From Chryseobacterium vrystaatense (GTDB lineage Bacteria; Bacteroidota; Bacteroidia; Flavobacteriales; Weeksellaceae), in NCBI RefSeq assembly GCF_000737765.1, contig NZ_JPRI01000001.1, forward strand, positions 930,001 through 994,000: a stretch of DNA of 64,000 nucleotides. Reading direction: 5' to 3'. The notes beneath the pieces are model-generated. The model was not told the DNA's origin. It worked only from the letters and a program-made list of their open reading frames with translations, and searched no databases. Shown in pieces: positions 1 to 8,759 of the stretch. Made by a program: the position numbers and the translations under genes. The first letter of the stretch is position 1; each line of letters opens with the position of its first letter.

Positions 1-284
1 TGAAAAACAACCCCATTACAAGAATTGGAAGAGCATATTTAAAGATGAAAAAATTTAATTATCAGTCGTATCCATGGAATCATTTAAGTTTAAATGAAAT
101 AAGTAGTATGAATAAATTTTTTCATTTGAATACAGTCAAAACGTATCATTTTTTTGGACCGTTATTGTATGTGTCCGGTTTTAAGATGATTAAGCCACTA
201 TTAAAAAGGGTGGACCAAGTGTTGATGAAGGTTAGTTTTGTAAGGCGTGTTTCATGGTTGGTGTTAATTATTGGTAAAAAATGA
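1..284 (+). CDS. C-terminal fragment of a class I SAM-dependent methyltransferase (5' end outside window)
   Basis: The frame is open from base 3, runs through the methionine at 45 and stops at 282-284, so the gene starts before the window. The visible 93 residues begin with NPITRIGRAY, followed by HLSLNEISSMNKFF and a YHFFGPLLYVSG stretch. This matches the C-terminal part of the Methyltransf_11/25 type enzymes often found in O-antigen or exopolysaccharide loci (NP-lxRxxRk, then a loop before the last strands). The SAM-binding motif is not in view, so the substrate cannot be inferred. It overlaps the next gene by four bases (ATGA), so the two are probably translationally coupled. The assignment rests on a short tail and is moderate. 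Confidence 0.5.
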   Translation, partial: KNNPITRIGRAYLKMKKFNYQSYPWNHLSLNEISSMNKFFHLNTVKTYHFFGPLLYVSGFKMIKPLLKRVDQVLMKVSFVRRVSWLVLIIGKK

Positions 285-1507
285 TAACAAAAAAATATTC
301 AAAAATAAATTTTCTGAATTTTTTACCTTTTGTAAATGATATAGTAAAATCAAATAAATCAGAGGAGCTTCTTTCATTTTTAATTTGGGAGTTTTCATGG
401 TTTTTTTTTAAAAAAAACATCAAACAGGTTCAATTTGTAAATGAAAAACCAAGCTTATTATTCAATAAAAGTTTTAATGAGGTATGTCTTATTTTACATC
501 CTAATTTTTGTGAAAGCTCAGACGATTTTAGTCTTGTATATTTTGACAAAAATAGCGGAATATTTGGTTCGATGATTAGTAATCCTTCTAAATTATTTTT
601 TAAAGATGGTGTAGGGAATATAGTACAACGCTTTGATTTTGATAATAATATTGAAGGTATTTTTATTGATAGCCGGGGAAGTGTTTTTGTCTGTTGTGGT
701 GGAATAGTATTTAAATCTACTGATTCTGGTTTTACATTTAAAAAAGTGTTAGCTTTTTCTTCAGACCAAAGTAGATTTTTATTTGAAACAATAACTGAGA
801 CCGAAAATAACGAAATATTAATTGGCGAATATGCCAATGTTAAGAAGGATAGGAAATGGATCTTTGTAGGATATATTTATATATCTTATGATGCTGGAGA
901 ATCATGGAAAAAAAGTGATTTTCTTAAAAATAAAATAAATAAGCATATTCACATCGTAAAATGGATTAAAAGTTTGAAATATTTGGTTCTTACTGAAGGA
1001 GATAATAAAAAAGGGATTTGGATAAATAATTCAAATAATTACATATTACAAGGAAAAAGTAAGGAAAAGGGGTGGTTTAGATTAAATAAGTTTCATATCC
1101 AAAAAGGCGGATATACAAGCTTGGTTGAAACAAAGAAGAATATAATTTTAGGTACCGACTATTATATGGGTACCAATTTCATTGTGTCTACCGCAAATTT
1201 TAAAAAGTTTAGTTCTGCGATGATTCCGGATCCATATAGAAAGTCAGCCGTGTTCAGGATGCTTTACTTAAGAAATGGAATGGTTTGGGGAAGCCTATAT
1301 AATCACGTAAGTCCAAATAGGAGTCTGCTTATGTATTCTCGTGATTTTGGTAAAACTTGGTATAAGTTTTTAGAGTATGATGGGTCTATGATTAAAATGA
1401 GCATAGTTAGCAATTCGGGAGAGGATTGTTTCTATGTATTAATAGAAGATTTATTTTCAGATCAATTCAAAACATATAAAATGTATTCATTGGATAAGAT
1501 GTCATAG
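281..1507 (+). CDS. Asp-box (BNR) beta-propeller protein of unknown function
   Basis: A 408-residue protein with at least three Asp-box motifs: KSTDSGFTF, ISYDAGESW and YSRDFGKTW. These occur in sialidase-like and other six- or seven-bladed propellers. No signal peptide or membrane segment is obvious at the N-terminus, which suggests a cytoplasmic or unusually exported protein. No sialidase arginine triad could be identified by eye, so enzymatic activity is not claimed. It overlaps the preceding methyltransferase by four bases and probably belongs to the same surface-glycan locus. The coding sequence is clearly more AT-rich (many AAA, AAT, TTT and ATA codons) than genes downstream, typical of variable polysaccharide regions acquired by transfer. 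Confidence 0.6.
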   Translation: MITKKYSKINFLNFLPFVNDIVKSNKSEELLSFLIWEFSWFFFKKNIKQVQFVNEKPSLLFNKSFNEVCLILHPNFCESSDDFSLVYFDKNSGIFGSMISNPSKLFFKDGVGNIVQRFDFDNNIEGIFIDSRGSVFVCCGGIVFKSTDSGFTFKKVLAFSSDQSRFLFETITETENNEILIGEYANVKKDRKWIFVGYIYISYDAGESWKKSDFLKNKINKHIHIVKWIKSLKYLVLTEGDNKKGIWINNSNNYILQGKSKEKGWFRLNKFHIQKGGYTSLVETKKNIILGTDYYMGTNFIVSTANFKKFSSAMIPDPYRKSAVFRMLYLRNGMVWGSLYNHVSPNRSLLMYSRDFGKTWYKFLEYDGSMIKMSIVSNSGEDCFYVLIEDLFSDQFKTYKMYSLDKMS

Positions 1508-1547
1508 ATTAATCCCAAGCCGATATATATAGTTTAGCTATGTAAAG

Positions 1548-1569
1548 AGACCTGCAGAAAAGCAGGTCT
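1548..1569. terminator. Bidirectional intrinsic terminator
   Basis: An 8-bp perfect stem AGACCTGC/GCAGGTCT with a six-base AGAAAA loop lies between two convergent genes (ends at 1507 and 1579). A short T tract follows on the plus strand, with A-rich sequence on the other side. Confidence 0.75.
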
Positions 1570-1578
1570 TTTGGTGTT

Positions 1579-4500
1579 TTATTTCTTTAAGTCTTTTAGT
1601 ATTTCCTGAACAGCTTTTTCAAGTTGAGGATCCTTATCCTGAAGTCTGTCTACGAAAGTATTTTTAATATAAATATCAGGTTTCACGCCTGTTTTTTCCA
1701 GATTCTGACCATCAAGGGTGTAGGTTCCCCATGAAGGGAGTCTGTAATAAGAGCCGTCAACTAAGCTTTTTCCTGAAGTAAAGATAATCCAGCGATAAGT
1801 GTCCTGACCGATGATTTTCCCTAATTTCAGTGCTTTAAAGCCTGCTGCCGTCATTTCGGCATCGCTCAGTGAGCTTTCATTAATCAGGAGAATGATAGGT
1901 TTTCCAGCAGGAGCAAAGTTAGGCTGAGTGGTCATTTTCCCTTCACGGTATTTCCATTGCAGATAAGGCTTTTGAGCAAGGAAATTTAATACTTTGTCGT
2001 GAACATTTCCGCCTGTGTTATACCGCAGGTCGAGAATAACGGCATCTTTTCTGTTTTCCTGTTCTACCATATCCAGAAGGAAACGGTCAAGTTCATCAGT
2101 AGACATGTTTTTCATGTATGAATAAGCAATACGGTTGTTGCTAAGCTTGTTAACGCGTTGAAGGTTGTTGAATATCCAGTCATCATAAAGCAGTTTTTTC
2201 AGATCCATATTTGAAATCGGATGCACTTTCGTTGTTACATTTTTGCCCCCACGGTTGAAGGTAAGAATCAGTTCATCCTCTTTTTTAGGACTTGTAAAAT
2301 AAGTTTCGCGGTTTTTGTTGGGATCTATATTTTTCCCGTTTACAGCAGTCAGCTTATCTCCGGGCTTAACATCAACGCCAGATCGGAATGCCGGAGATTT
2401 TCGCACAATGCTTTCTACAGTATAGGGATCGTCTGTTTTGAATACAATTCCGGTTTCGTTTGTAAAGTAGTTCAGGTATCTGGTTTCTTCTTTTCCGGAT
2501 GAAGAGAAGCCGGTATGTGAAGAATTAAGTTCGCCCAAAAGATCATTCAGTAAAATTCGAAGATCATTTCTGCTATTCACATAGGGAAGATATTTCGAAT
2601 ACTGTTCTCTTTTTGCTTTCCAGTCGACACCGTGAAAGTTTTCATCGTAGAAGTTCTCTTCAACACCTGTCCAGGCTTCATCATACATTTGAGTAAATTC
2701 TGATGCCAGATCTTTATCAAAAGCGTATTGAATGTTTATTTTTTCAGGTTTTAACGCGTCCAGTGTCATTTTATAAATATTGCCTTCCATTAATGCGAAA
2801 AGGTTTTTTTCGATTTTGGAGAAATAGTAAGCTTCTTTATCAAAGACTTTCTCGGATTTTGCGGGCTCAAAATCAGTAAAAACTTTTTTGAATAATTGTT
2901 TCTTGCCATTATCCTGATTGGAATTAAACAAGAGAATCTCTTTCTTGTCGTCAGCAAAAACGATAGGGTCGTCTTGGTTTCCATATCTGTCGGTAACCAA
3001 TTCGATCCTGTCCAGAGTGTTTTCCGGATTAACTTTCAGCTCAGTTATGACAGGTTCTTTCTCTTCCTTCTTTTCTTTGCTGTCTTCTTTTTTATCTTTA
3101 GTCTCTTTTGTTGTTTCAGTAGATTTTGCTGCTTTTTTTTCTTCAGTAAAAAGCTTGTCAAATTTCTCAGATTTATAGGGTTCATCAAACCAGTCCAGGG
3201 CCATGCGGTAAATATTGGATTTTTGCATACCTAAAGGGTAAGACGGATTGGTTCTGTCACTGCTGAAATAAATATACTTACCATTAGGTGACCAAAAAGG
3301 GTCCTCCTCCGAAACGCCGGTATTGGTAAGGTTTATAGTCTCCTTTTTTTTGATGTTGTAAATAAAAATATCCAGTTCGAAATTTCTTTTTGCAGAGAAT
3401 AGTACGTATTCACTATTTGGCGAAAAAGAAGGTCTTGAATTTTGGAAAGCCCAGATTTCATCTTTGACAATAGTTGTAGAGTTGAAGTTTTTTAAATCCA
3501 TTATTCTTACTTCATCCCGACCGCTTAAATAGACCGCTTTTGAAAGGTCATTATTAAGGGTAATGCTGCGATTATTGCGTAAGTCGTGAGTTAATTGTTT
3601 GGATTGGCCCTTTCCGTCTGCAGCAATGCTGAACCAGTTTTGATAGCCTTTGTCGGTCTGGTTAAAAAGTAACGTGCGATTGTCTTTCATCCATTTTGCT
3701 TCCATTACGCGCTGCTTTCCATCTGAGATCTGTTGTGTAAATTTCCCTTCGATATCTGAAACGAAGAGAACGCCACGGCTTACAAAAGCTATCTTTTTGC
3801 CGTCCGGTGAAACATTGTAATAAGAGATGTTATTTTCTACACTGAAATTTTGCTCTTTTTCCAGTGTTTTATTGGTGTTCAGGCTGATATTCAGAACTTT
3901 TGTGCTTTTTGTAGCTACGTCATAAACATAAAGTTGGTAGTCCTTTTCAAAGATTACTTTAGATCCGTTTGCTGAAACAAAAGGTTTCTTTATAGAGGTT
4001 TCAAACTGAGTAAGAGGTGTTTTTTTACCATTTTCAATTTGATAAAGGTTGTATTCATTATTTTTCTCATCAGATATAAAATAAATGACACCATCTTTGT
4101 CTACACTTGGGTTGAAATCTTTTCCTTCATAATTAGTGTATTGTCTGAAAGAATTGTTCTTGGGGGTATATCCAAGAATATCAGGGTTGTTTTCTCCTTT
4201 ATAATGTTTGCGGTGGGTCTGATTGAAAGCTTCCGGAGAGTTTGTAAAAAGGTATTCTCCTGTAGGGGTTTCGACGATACCACTGGTGTTGTTAAAGTAA
4301 TTGTTAAAAAGCCTTTGAGGAGTTCTTCCTTCAATAGTAGTTTTAAAACTTCCAAAATTATTACTTCTGCCCGAGGTAAAATAAAGCGTTTTGCTGTCCC
4401 ATCCCCAGCTTTCTATTTCGTCTTTTCCGGTGTGGAATGTAAGCTGTTTAATAGTTCCGCCTTCAGCAGGCATTACATAAACGTCATAATTGCCATACTG

Positions 4501-4749
4501 ATTGGAACTGAAGGCAAGCCATTTTCCATCAGGAGAAATACGTGGATTAATTTCTTCCCCATCTAGAGCTGTAATTCTGGATGCATTTCCGCCATTGGAA
4601 TCTACTTTCCAGATATCTCCGTCGTAAGAAAAGTATGCTGTTTTCCCATCAGGGCTAAGAGAAGGGCTAGATAAAAAATAAGACTTTTCCTGTGCTGAAA
4701 TCTGGATAATAGAAAAGCATGTTAATAATGAAATAAAAATTTTTTTCAT
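1579..4749 (-). CDS. Tricorn-like S41 family peptidase
   Basis: A 1056-residue exported protein. Residues 1-19 form a signal peptide ending ISAQ. Next come two TolB/PD40-type propeller regions (SPSLSPDGKTAYF, ISPDGKWLAFSS, VSPDGKKIAFVS, WSPNGKYIYFSS), then a lysine/glutamate-rich linker near residues 530-560, a tricorn C1/PDZ region (SPAFRSGVDVKPGDKL) and the S41 core with ILDLRYNTGG and NESSLSDAEMTAAG. In this family the serine in the SDAE segment is the nucleophile. The length fits the tricorn homologues of Bacteroidota. The likely role is periplasmic degradation of peptides or damaged proteins. It stands alone, convergent with the polysaccharide locus, with its own upstream region of about 130 bases. 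Confidence 0.9.
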   Translation of the reverse strand: MKKIFISLLTCFSIIQISAQEKSYFLSSPSLSPDGKTAYFSYDGDIWKVDSNGGNASRITALDGEEINPRISPDGKWLAFSSNQYGNYDVYVMPAEGGTIKQLTFHTGKDEIESWGWDSKTLYFTSGRSNNFGSFKTTIEGRTPQRLFNNYFNNTSGIVETPTGEYLFTNSPEAFNQTHRKHYKGENNPDILGYTPKNNSFRQYTNYEGKDFNPSVDKDGVIYFISDEKNNEYNLYQIENGKKTPLTQFETSIKKPFVSANGSKVIFEKDYQLYVYDVATKSTKVLNISLNTNKTLEKEQNFSVENNISYYNVSPDGKKIAFVSRGVLFVSDIEGKFTQQISDGKQRVMEAKWMKDNRTLLFNQTDKGYQNWFSIAADGKGQSKQLTHDLRNNRSITLNNDLSKAVYLSGRDEVRIMDLKNFNSTTIVKDEIWAFQNSRPSFSPNSEYVLFSAKRNFELDIFIYNIKKKETINLTNTGVSEEDPFWSPNGKYIYFSSDRTNPSYPLGMQKSNIYRMALDWFDEPYKSEKFDKLFTEEKKAAKSTETTKETKDKKEDSKEKKEEKEPVITELKVNPENTLDRIELVTDRYGNQDDPIVFADDKKEILLFNSNQDNGKKQLFKKVFTDFEPAKSEKVFDKEAYYFSKIEKNLFALMEGNIYKMTLDALKPEKINIQYAFDKDLASEFTQMYDEAWTGVEENFYDENFHGVDWKAKREQYSKYLPYVNSRNDLRILLNDLLGELNSSHTGFSSSGKEETRYLNYFTNETGIVFKTDDPYTVESIVRKSPAFRSGVDVKPGDKLTAVNGKNIDPNKNRETYFTSPKKEDELILTFNRGGKNVTTKVHPISNMDLKKLLYDDWIFNNLQRVNKLSNNRIAYSYMKNMSTDELDRFLLDMVEQENRKDAVILDLRYNTGGNVHDKVLNFLAQKPYLQWKYREGKMTTQPNFAPAGKPIILLINESSLSDAEMTAAGFKALKLGKIIGQDTYRWIIFTSGKSLVDGSYYRLPSWGTYTLDGQNLEKTGVKPDIYIKNTFVDRLQDKDPQLEKAVQEILKDLKK

Positions 4750-4846
4750 GGGCGAATAGGTATTTGTACCTTGCTGTAATACTGATTGATTATTCTCTTG
4801 CTAATATATTAATTGATTTGTTGATATGGAAAAGTTTAAAGCAAAA

Positions 4847-4874
4847 AAACACCTACAAATGAATGTAAGTGTTT
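4847..4874 (-). terminator. Terminator of tRNA-Asn
   Basis: Reading the minus strand, AAACACTTACA/TGTAGGTGTTT forms an 11-bp stem (one T-G wobble) with a six-base loop, followed by a run of seven T (plus-strand A4843-4849). It starts about 10 bases after the tRNA 3' end. Confidence 0.8.
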
Positions 4875-4883
4875 GATCCTTAA

Positions 4884-4960
4884 TGGCTCCTCCTGCTGGG
4901 CTCGAACCAGCGACCCTCTGATTAACAGTCAGATGCTCTAACCAACTGAGCTAAGGAGGA
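4884..4960 (-). tRNA. tRNA-Asn (GTT)
   Basis: On the minus strand the sequence folds as a complete cloverleaf: acceptor stem TCCTCCT/AGGAGGA, D arm GCTCAGTTGGTTAGAGC, anticodon stem TCTGA/TCAGA with loop CTGTTAA, and T arm GCTGG TTCGAGC CCAGC. The anticodon GTT (plus-strand AAC at 4924-4926) reads Asn codons. The CCA end is encoded (4884-4886). A terminator follows immediately, so it is probably an independent transcript. Confidence 0.97.
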
Positions 4961-5041
4961 ATGTCCTTTGTTTTAAGTGGTGCAAATATAGGACGAATAT
5001 TTATACCTTACAAATATTTTTTAGAAAAAAATTCAAAAAAA

Positions 5042-6523
5042 TTATAAATTGCCGGTCACTACTTTGAAAATGTCGCTTCCAAAGATCAGTAACATCAATC
5101 CTAACAGGAAGATAACCCCAATCATCTGTGCATTTTCCAGTACTTTCTGTGGAACTGGTTTCCCCGTAATAACTTCCCATAAGGTAAATAACACATGCCC
5201 ACCATCAAGCCCTGGGATAGGAATAAGGTTCAGGAATGCCAACCATACTGAGAACATTGCAGTAAAACTCCAGAATAAGCTCCAGTTGATGGATACACCT
5301 CCGTCTTTCGACTTCTCTACAGGCATATTCTTGATGATCGCTAAAGGACCTCCCACTTTTTTATATCCCTGAACTTTTTTGTTGAATACCAGTTTAAACT
5401 GTTTAACCTGATACGTTAAACTTTCGATACTTCTCGTAAATCCTCTTCCAATAGATTGTACAACAGTGAAATGTTGTGTATTGATGAATTTTTGACGTTG
5501 CTTATAAGAGGCTATTCCTAACGTACCTTCTTTGGATACGTCAAGGCTTAAAGGCTGTAATGCTCCGGCTCTTAATACTTCCATATTAATTGCTTTACCT
5601 GCATTTTTCACCACAACTCCCTGCAGTTCGTCATAATAATTGATCTTTTGTCCATTTACTGAAACGACCTGATCTCCTACTTTTAAACCTGCTTCAGCAG
5701 TCTTAGGGTTCACGATTGTGTCAACGATCGGTGCAAACCTTGGAGTAAGGAATGCTTTTGGGTTCTCATCTTTGAAAGCCAGTGCTTTTCCGTCATCATT
5801 CGTGTTAAATGTAACTTCCTTACCTTTTCTTAAAACGGTAATCTGATCACTTAGCAAGACATCCAGAGAAAGTTTATCCAGGTTGTTCTGAACTTTTCCA
5901 TCTACTTTTAAGATCTTATCACCATCTTCGAAGCCCATCGCTTTGGCAATATTGGTGTAATGCATCGGTGTATCTACTTTCGTTGTATCAAAAGAAGTTT
6001 CTCCATTGAAATAGGAAAGACATCCGAAAATAATCCACGCCAGGAAAAAGTTAACAGTAACCCCTCCAAGCATGATGATCAGCCTCTGCCATGCTGGTTT
6101 TGATCTGAATTCCCATGGCTCTGCAGGTTTTTTCATCTGCTCTGTATCCATGCTTTCGTCGATCATTCCCGCAATTTTCACATAACCTCCGAAAGGAAGC
6201 CATCCAATTCCGTATTTCGTTTGCTCTGGATGTTTTCTCCAGTCATTGTCAGAAAGTTTTGATATATCGATAGGAACTTCTTTCTCTTTTCCGTCTACTA
6301 CGATAGTTTCTGTATCAGGAAGGTTTTTCGAAAGTAATTTATACTGCCATTTTCCATTGATCTTTTTCATTGAAAAGATCGAGAACCATGGATCGAAAAA
6401 CAGAAAGAATTTCTCAGCTCTGGTCTTAAACCATTTTGCCGGTAAAAAGTGTCCAAGCTCATGAAGAACCACTAAAATAGAAATACTTAGTATGAACTGG
6501 AAAATCTTGATTGCTAATTCCAT
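5042..6523 (-). CDS. rseP: RseP-type site-2 zinc metalloprotease (M50)
   Basis: A 493-residue intramembrane protease. The zinc motif HELGH is at residues 21-25 in the first transmembrane segment, and the second conserved motif NLIPIPGLDGGH is at about 432-443 in a C-terminal membrane segment. Two PDZ domains lie between them (MGFEDGDKILKVDG and AGLKVGDQVVSVNG). This is the RseP/MmpA arrangement, which cleaves anti-sigma factors or signal-peptide remnants in the inner membrane. It is somewhat longer than the E. coli enzyme (450), the extra residues lying before the first PDZ domain. The start at 6523 places the active-site helix at the very N-terminus, as the family requires. It has no obvious anti-sigma partner nearby. 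Confidence 0.93.
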   Translation of the reverse strand: MELAIKIFQFILSISILVVLHELGHFLPAKWFKTRAEKFFLFFDPWFSIFSMKKINGKWQYKLLSKNLPDTETIVVDGKEKEVPIDISKLSDNDWRKHPEQTKYGIGWLPFGGYVKIAGMIDESMDTEQMKKPAEPWEFRSKPAWQRLIIMLGGVTVNFFLAWIIFGCLSYFNGETSFDTTKVDTPMHYTNIAKAMGFEDGDKILKVDGKVQNNLDKLSLDVLLSDQITVLRKGKEVTFNTNDDGKALAFKDENPKAFLTPRFAPIVDTIVNPKTAEAGLKVGDQVVSVNGQKINYYDELQGVVVKNAGKAINMEVLRAGALQPLSLDVSKEGTLGIASYKQRQKFINTQHFTVVQSIGRGFTRSIESLTYQVKQFKLVFNKKVQGYKKVGGPLAIIKNMPVEKSKDGGVSINWSLFWSFTAMFSVWLAFLNLIPIPGLDGGHVLFTLWEVITGKPVPQKVLENAQMIGVIFLLGLMLLIFGSDIFKVVTGNL

Positions 6524-6583
6524 TAATAAATTTTAGATTTTAATTTGCAAAGGTAACAATTATCAAAACTATGCCAAATAAAA

Positions 6584-6606
6584 AAGCCCCTCGAAATGAG
6601 AAGCTT
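6584..6606 (-). terminator. Intrinsic terminator after the outer-membrane barrel gene
   Basis: On the minus strand AAGCTTCTC/GAGGGGCTT pairs over nine positions (two T-G wobbles), with an ATTTC loop and a following T run (plus-strand A5 at 6581-6585). It lies 20 bases after the stop of the 6627-7067 gene. Confidence 0.7.
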
Positions 6607-6626
6607 TGTCATATATTTAGCTTATT

Positions 6627-7067
6627 TTACAAGTTAAAAGAAACACCGATACTGCCGTTATTTCCCACTTCTGCAAAAACACCCACTTTCTCAGTGAAAA
6701 AGTAACGCGCTCCAATGTGCGCTCCGATACCGAAATCCTTCCCAAGAACACCAACATCAACTCCAGGATAGATATCCCATTTAGAAGGCAGATCAAGCGC
6801 TTCCTGAAGGTGGAAATTCAGTCTTCCGAAAACAAAGACACGGTTATCTTTGTCATTGTCTTTGTAGTCACCAAAGTAAGCATTAAGTCCGGCTCCAACT
6901 GATAAGAGTTTATTGAGTCCGTAATCATATGTTCCTGTAACTCCTGTTCCGTATCCCCAGGCACTCATTCCCAGTTGAATTTTCTGGTCGCCTTTCCCTG
7001 TATAAGCCTGTGCGTTGGCTGCTGTTCCTAAAAATCCCATCATCAATACAAAAAACAATTTCTTCAT
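6627..7067 (-). CDS. Small outer-membrane beta-barrel protein
   Basis: A 146-residue protein with a clear signal peptide (MKKLFFVLMMGFLGTAANAQ). The mature part consists of alternating amphipathic strands with many Gly, Tyr and Phe residues (GVTGTYDYGLNK, VSVGAG-like turns, GAHIGARYFFTEKVGVFAEVG). It ends in an aromatic/hydrophobic strand SIGVSFNL, as expected for an eight-stranded outer-membrane barrel. I associate it with a small uncharacterised barrel family seen in Chryseobacterium (annotated there as DUF6646, from memory). It is followed by its own terminator and is separated from rseP by about 100 bases, so it is probably monocistronic. Confidence 0.7.
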   Translation of the reverse strand: MKKLFFVLMMGFLGTAANAQAYTGKGDQKIQLGMSAWGYGTGVTGTYDYGLNKLLSVGAGLNAYFGDYKDNDKDNRVFVFGRLNFHLQEALDLPSKWDIYPGVDVGVLGKDFGIGAHIGARYFFTEKVGVFAEVGNNGSIGVSFNL

Positions 7068-7168
7068 AACTTTACTTTTAAATGATCTTAATGAAAAATA
7101 TCCTCATCAAAAATAGAACCGAAATCATTGGAAAATCGTATTTTTAGTGAAGTTTTTTAACAAAGTTT

Positions 7169-7921
7169 ATGAGAATTGCAGGACTTAATTTAGATATTGT
7201 CTGGAAAAATAAAGACAAAAATTTTCAGTTGATCGAAGATCAGTTTAGAAATGTGGAAGCAGATATTTTCCTGCTTCCGGAAATGTTCTCAACGGGTTTT
7301 TGTATGGATGCGGCTGAAGTTTCGGACAGGAATGAAGAATCTCTGGAGTTTCTGAAAAGGATTTCTAAAGAAAAGAATGCCGCTTTCTGCGGAAGTGCTC
7401 CCGTAGAACAGGGGGGACGTTTTTATAACAGAATGTACTTCGTACAGCCTGATTCTGATAGTCTTTTCTATGATAAAAGACACCTCTTTTCCTTTTCAGG
7501 AGAAGATAAAGTATACAGCCCCGGACACAAAAGAATGATTGTGAATTATAAAGGATTCAGAATTTTACTTCAGGTATGCTATGACCTTCGTTTTCCGGTT
7601 TTTGCCAGAAATAATGATGATTATGATGCGATCCTGTATGTCGCCAACTGGCCTGAAAAAAGAGTTGGAGCCTGGGAACATCTTTTAAAAGCCAGGGCAA
7701 TAGAAAATCTTTCTTTTGTTTTTGGTCTGAACAGGATTGGAACAGATGGGAATGATCTTTTTTATAAGGAAAGCTCTCACTGCTTCTTTGCTGATGGAAA
7801 AGAGATTTCTCAAAAAGTGGGTAATATCGTCTCTGCGGAACTTAATATGGATGAATTAAAAGATTTCAGACAGTATTTTCAGTTTCTAAATGACAGAGAT
7901 CATTTTTCAGTTCAATTATAA
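7169..7921 (+). CDS. Nitrilase-superfamily amidase, omega-amidase (YafV/NIT2) type
   Basis: A 250-residue cytoplasmic C-N hydrolase. The catalytic triad is visible: Glu38 (LLPEMFSTGF), Lys103 (FYDKRHLF) and Cys137 (QVCYDLRFP). These sequence contexts match YafV and mammalian NIT2. The family hydrolyses 2-oxoglutaramate and 2-oxosuccinamate, clearing the products of glutamine transaminases and of methionine salvage. The length matches YafV (256). The ATG at 7169 sits just before the first conserved strand. It is a single gene flanked by divergent and convergent neighbours. Confidence 0.88.
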   Translation: MRIAGLNLDIVWKNKDKNFQLIEDQFRNVEADIFLLPEMFSTGFCMDAAEVSDRNEESLEFLKRISKEKNAAFCGSAPVEQGGRFYNRMYFVQPDSDSLFYDKRHLFSFSGEDKVYSPGHKRMIVNYKGFRILLQVCYDLRFPVFARNNDDYDAILYVANWPEKRVGAWEHLLKARAIENLSFVFGLNRIGTDGNDLFYKESSHCFFADGKEISQKVGNIVSAELNMDELKDFRQYFQFLNDRDHFSVQL

Positions 7922-7924
7922 TTG

Positions 7925-7980
7925 TAAACCATTAAGAGTTTAATTTACCAGGCCTAACAGCACCTGGTCTTAATGGTTTA
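7925..7980. terminator. Long bidirectional terminator hairpin
   Basis: A perfect 13-bp inverted repeat (TAAACCATTAAGA at 7925-7937, TCTTAATGGTTTA at 7968-7980) encloses a second hairpin ACCAGG/CCTGGT (7947-7952, 7963-7968). A/T runs flank both sides. It separates the convergent amidase and thioredoxin genes. Confidence 0.7.
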
Positions 7981-8008
7981 AAAATAAAAAACTGTGAATA
8001 ATCACAGT

Positions 8009-8308
8009 TTAAGAATATTGTTTAAGAAGTTCAGTGAGTGTATTTACATCATGAACTCCGCTTTCTTTCCATAAAAGATCGCCATTTTTGAAAACAGCTA
8101 ATGTGGGAACACCTCTTACTCCATATTGAGCTGCAATGGCGGGGTATTGGTCTACATCTATTTTGATGATTCTTGCTCCTTCTCCTACATTTTCCTTCAC
8201 CGTATTTAAAACTGATGACTGTACTTTGCATGGCTGGCACCACGTAGCAAAAAAGTCAATAAGTACCGGTCTTTCCGAATTAATGATTTCCTGAAATTTT
8301 TGTGACAT
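8009..8308 (-). CDS. trxA: Thioredoxin
   Basis: A 99-residue thioredoxin fold without a signal peptide. The redox motif is WCQPC (Cys24 and Cys27; the usual bacterial form is WCGPC), with the cis-proline loop GVRGVPTLAVFKNG. It is cytoplasmic and would reduce disulfides or persulfides. It is the last gene of a minus-strand group with a rhodanese lipoprotein and an MBL-rhodanese protein. That context suggests a role in releasing or reducing sulfane sulfur rather than general disulfide reduction. The 65-base gap to the preceding gene allows either co-transcription or a separate promoter. Confidence 0.92.
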   Translation of the reverse strand: MSQKFQEIINSERPVLIDFFATWCQPCKVQSSVLNTVKENVGEGARIIKIDVDQYPAIAAQYGVRGVPTLAVFKNGDLLWKESGVHDVNTLTELLKQYS

Positions 8309-8373
8309 AGTTTTGGTTTTTTATTTGAGCCATCAGGATCCACTAAGTATCACCCGAGGATTCAATTATATTT

Positions 8374-8748
8374 TTATTTTACAGATTGTTTCTCGTCCTG
8401 GATTGCTTTCACATTTTTCCAGCTGGTACCATCGTAAGCATCTACACCATTCTTCTTTAAAATTTCCATAGCCTGATCAGCCTGAATTCCCTTATTGCAG
8501 AAAACAACTACTTTTTTGCCTTTAAGAGAACCAATATTATTCTGTATTTCAGCTAAAGGAATATTGACGGCGCCTTTTGCTGTTCCTGCTTCATACTGTT
8601 CCGGAATTCTTACATCTACCAATGTGACATCCGAACTGTTGACTATTTCTTTGATGTCTGCTTTTGGCGGGATAGCTGATCCTGCTGTTTTGCAGGCGGT
8701 TAGAACTAAAGCTGAAGCGAGAATGAATCCGTAAATCTTTACTTTCAT
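8374..8748 (-). CDS. Rhodanese-like lipoprotein
   Basis: Starting at the ATG at 8748, the protein has 124 residues: a lipoprotein signal with lipobox LTAC (MKVKIYGFILASALVLTACK), then a single rhodanese domain with the DVRIPEQYEAG segment and the active-site loop VVFCNKGIQA. The cysteine is present, so sulfurtransferase activity is plausible. A longer reading from 8781 would bury the signal peptide and overlap the upstream gene, so it was not chosen. It follows the MBL-rhodanese gene after 11 bases. The expected location is the periplasmic face of a membrane, where it could carry persulfide sulfur. Confidence 0.88.
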   Translation of the reverse strand: MKVKIYGFILASALVLTACKTAGSAIPPKADIKEIVNSSDVTLVDVRIPEQYEAGTAKGAVNIPLAEIQNNIGSLKGKKVVVFCNKGIQADQAMEILKKNGVDAYDGTSWKNVKAIQDEKQSVK

Positions 8749-8759
8749 TATACAGTTTA

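Noticed and set aside
2896..3234. Plus-strand reading frames inside the tricorn-like protease gene
   Set aside because: Phe/Ser-rich translations opposite a Lys/Glu-rich linker are antisense shadows of the real gene.
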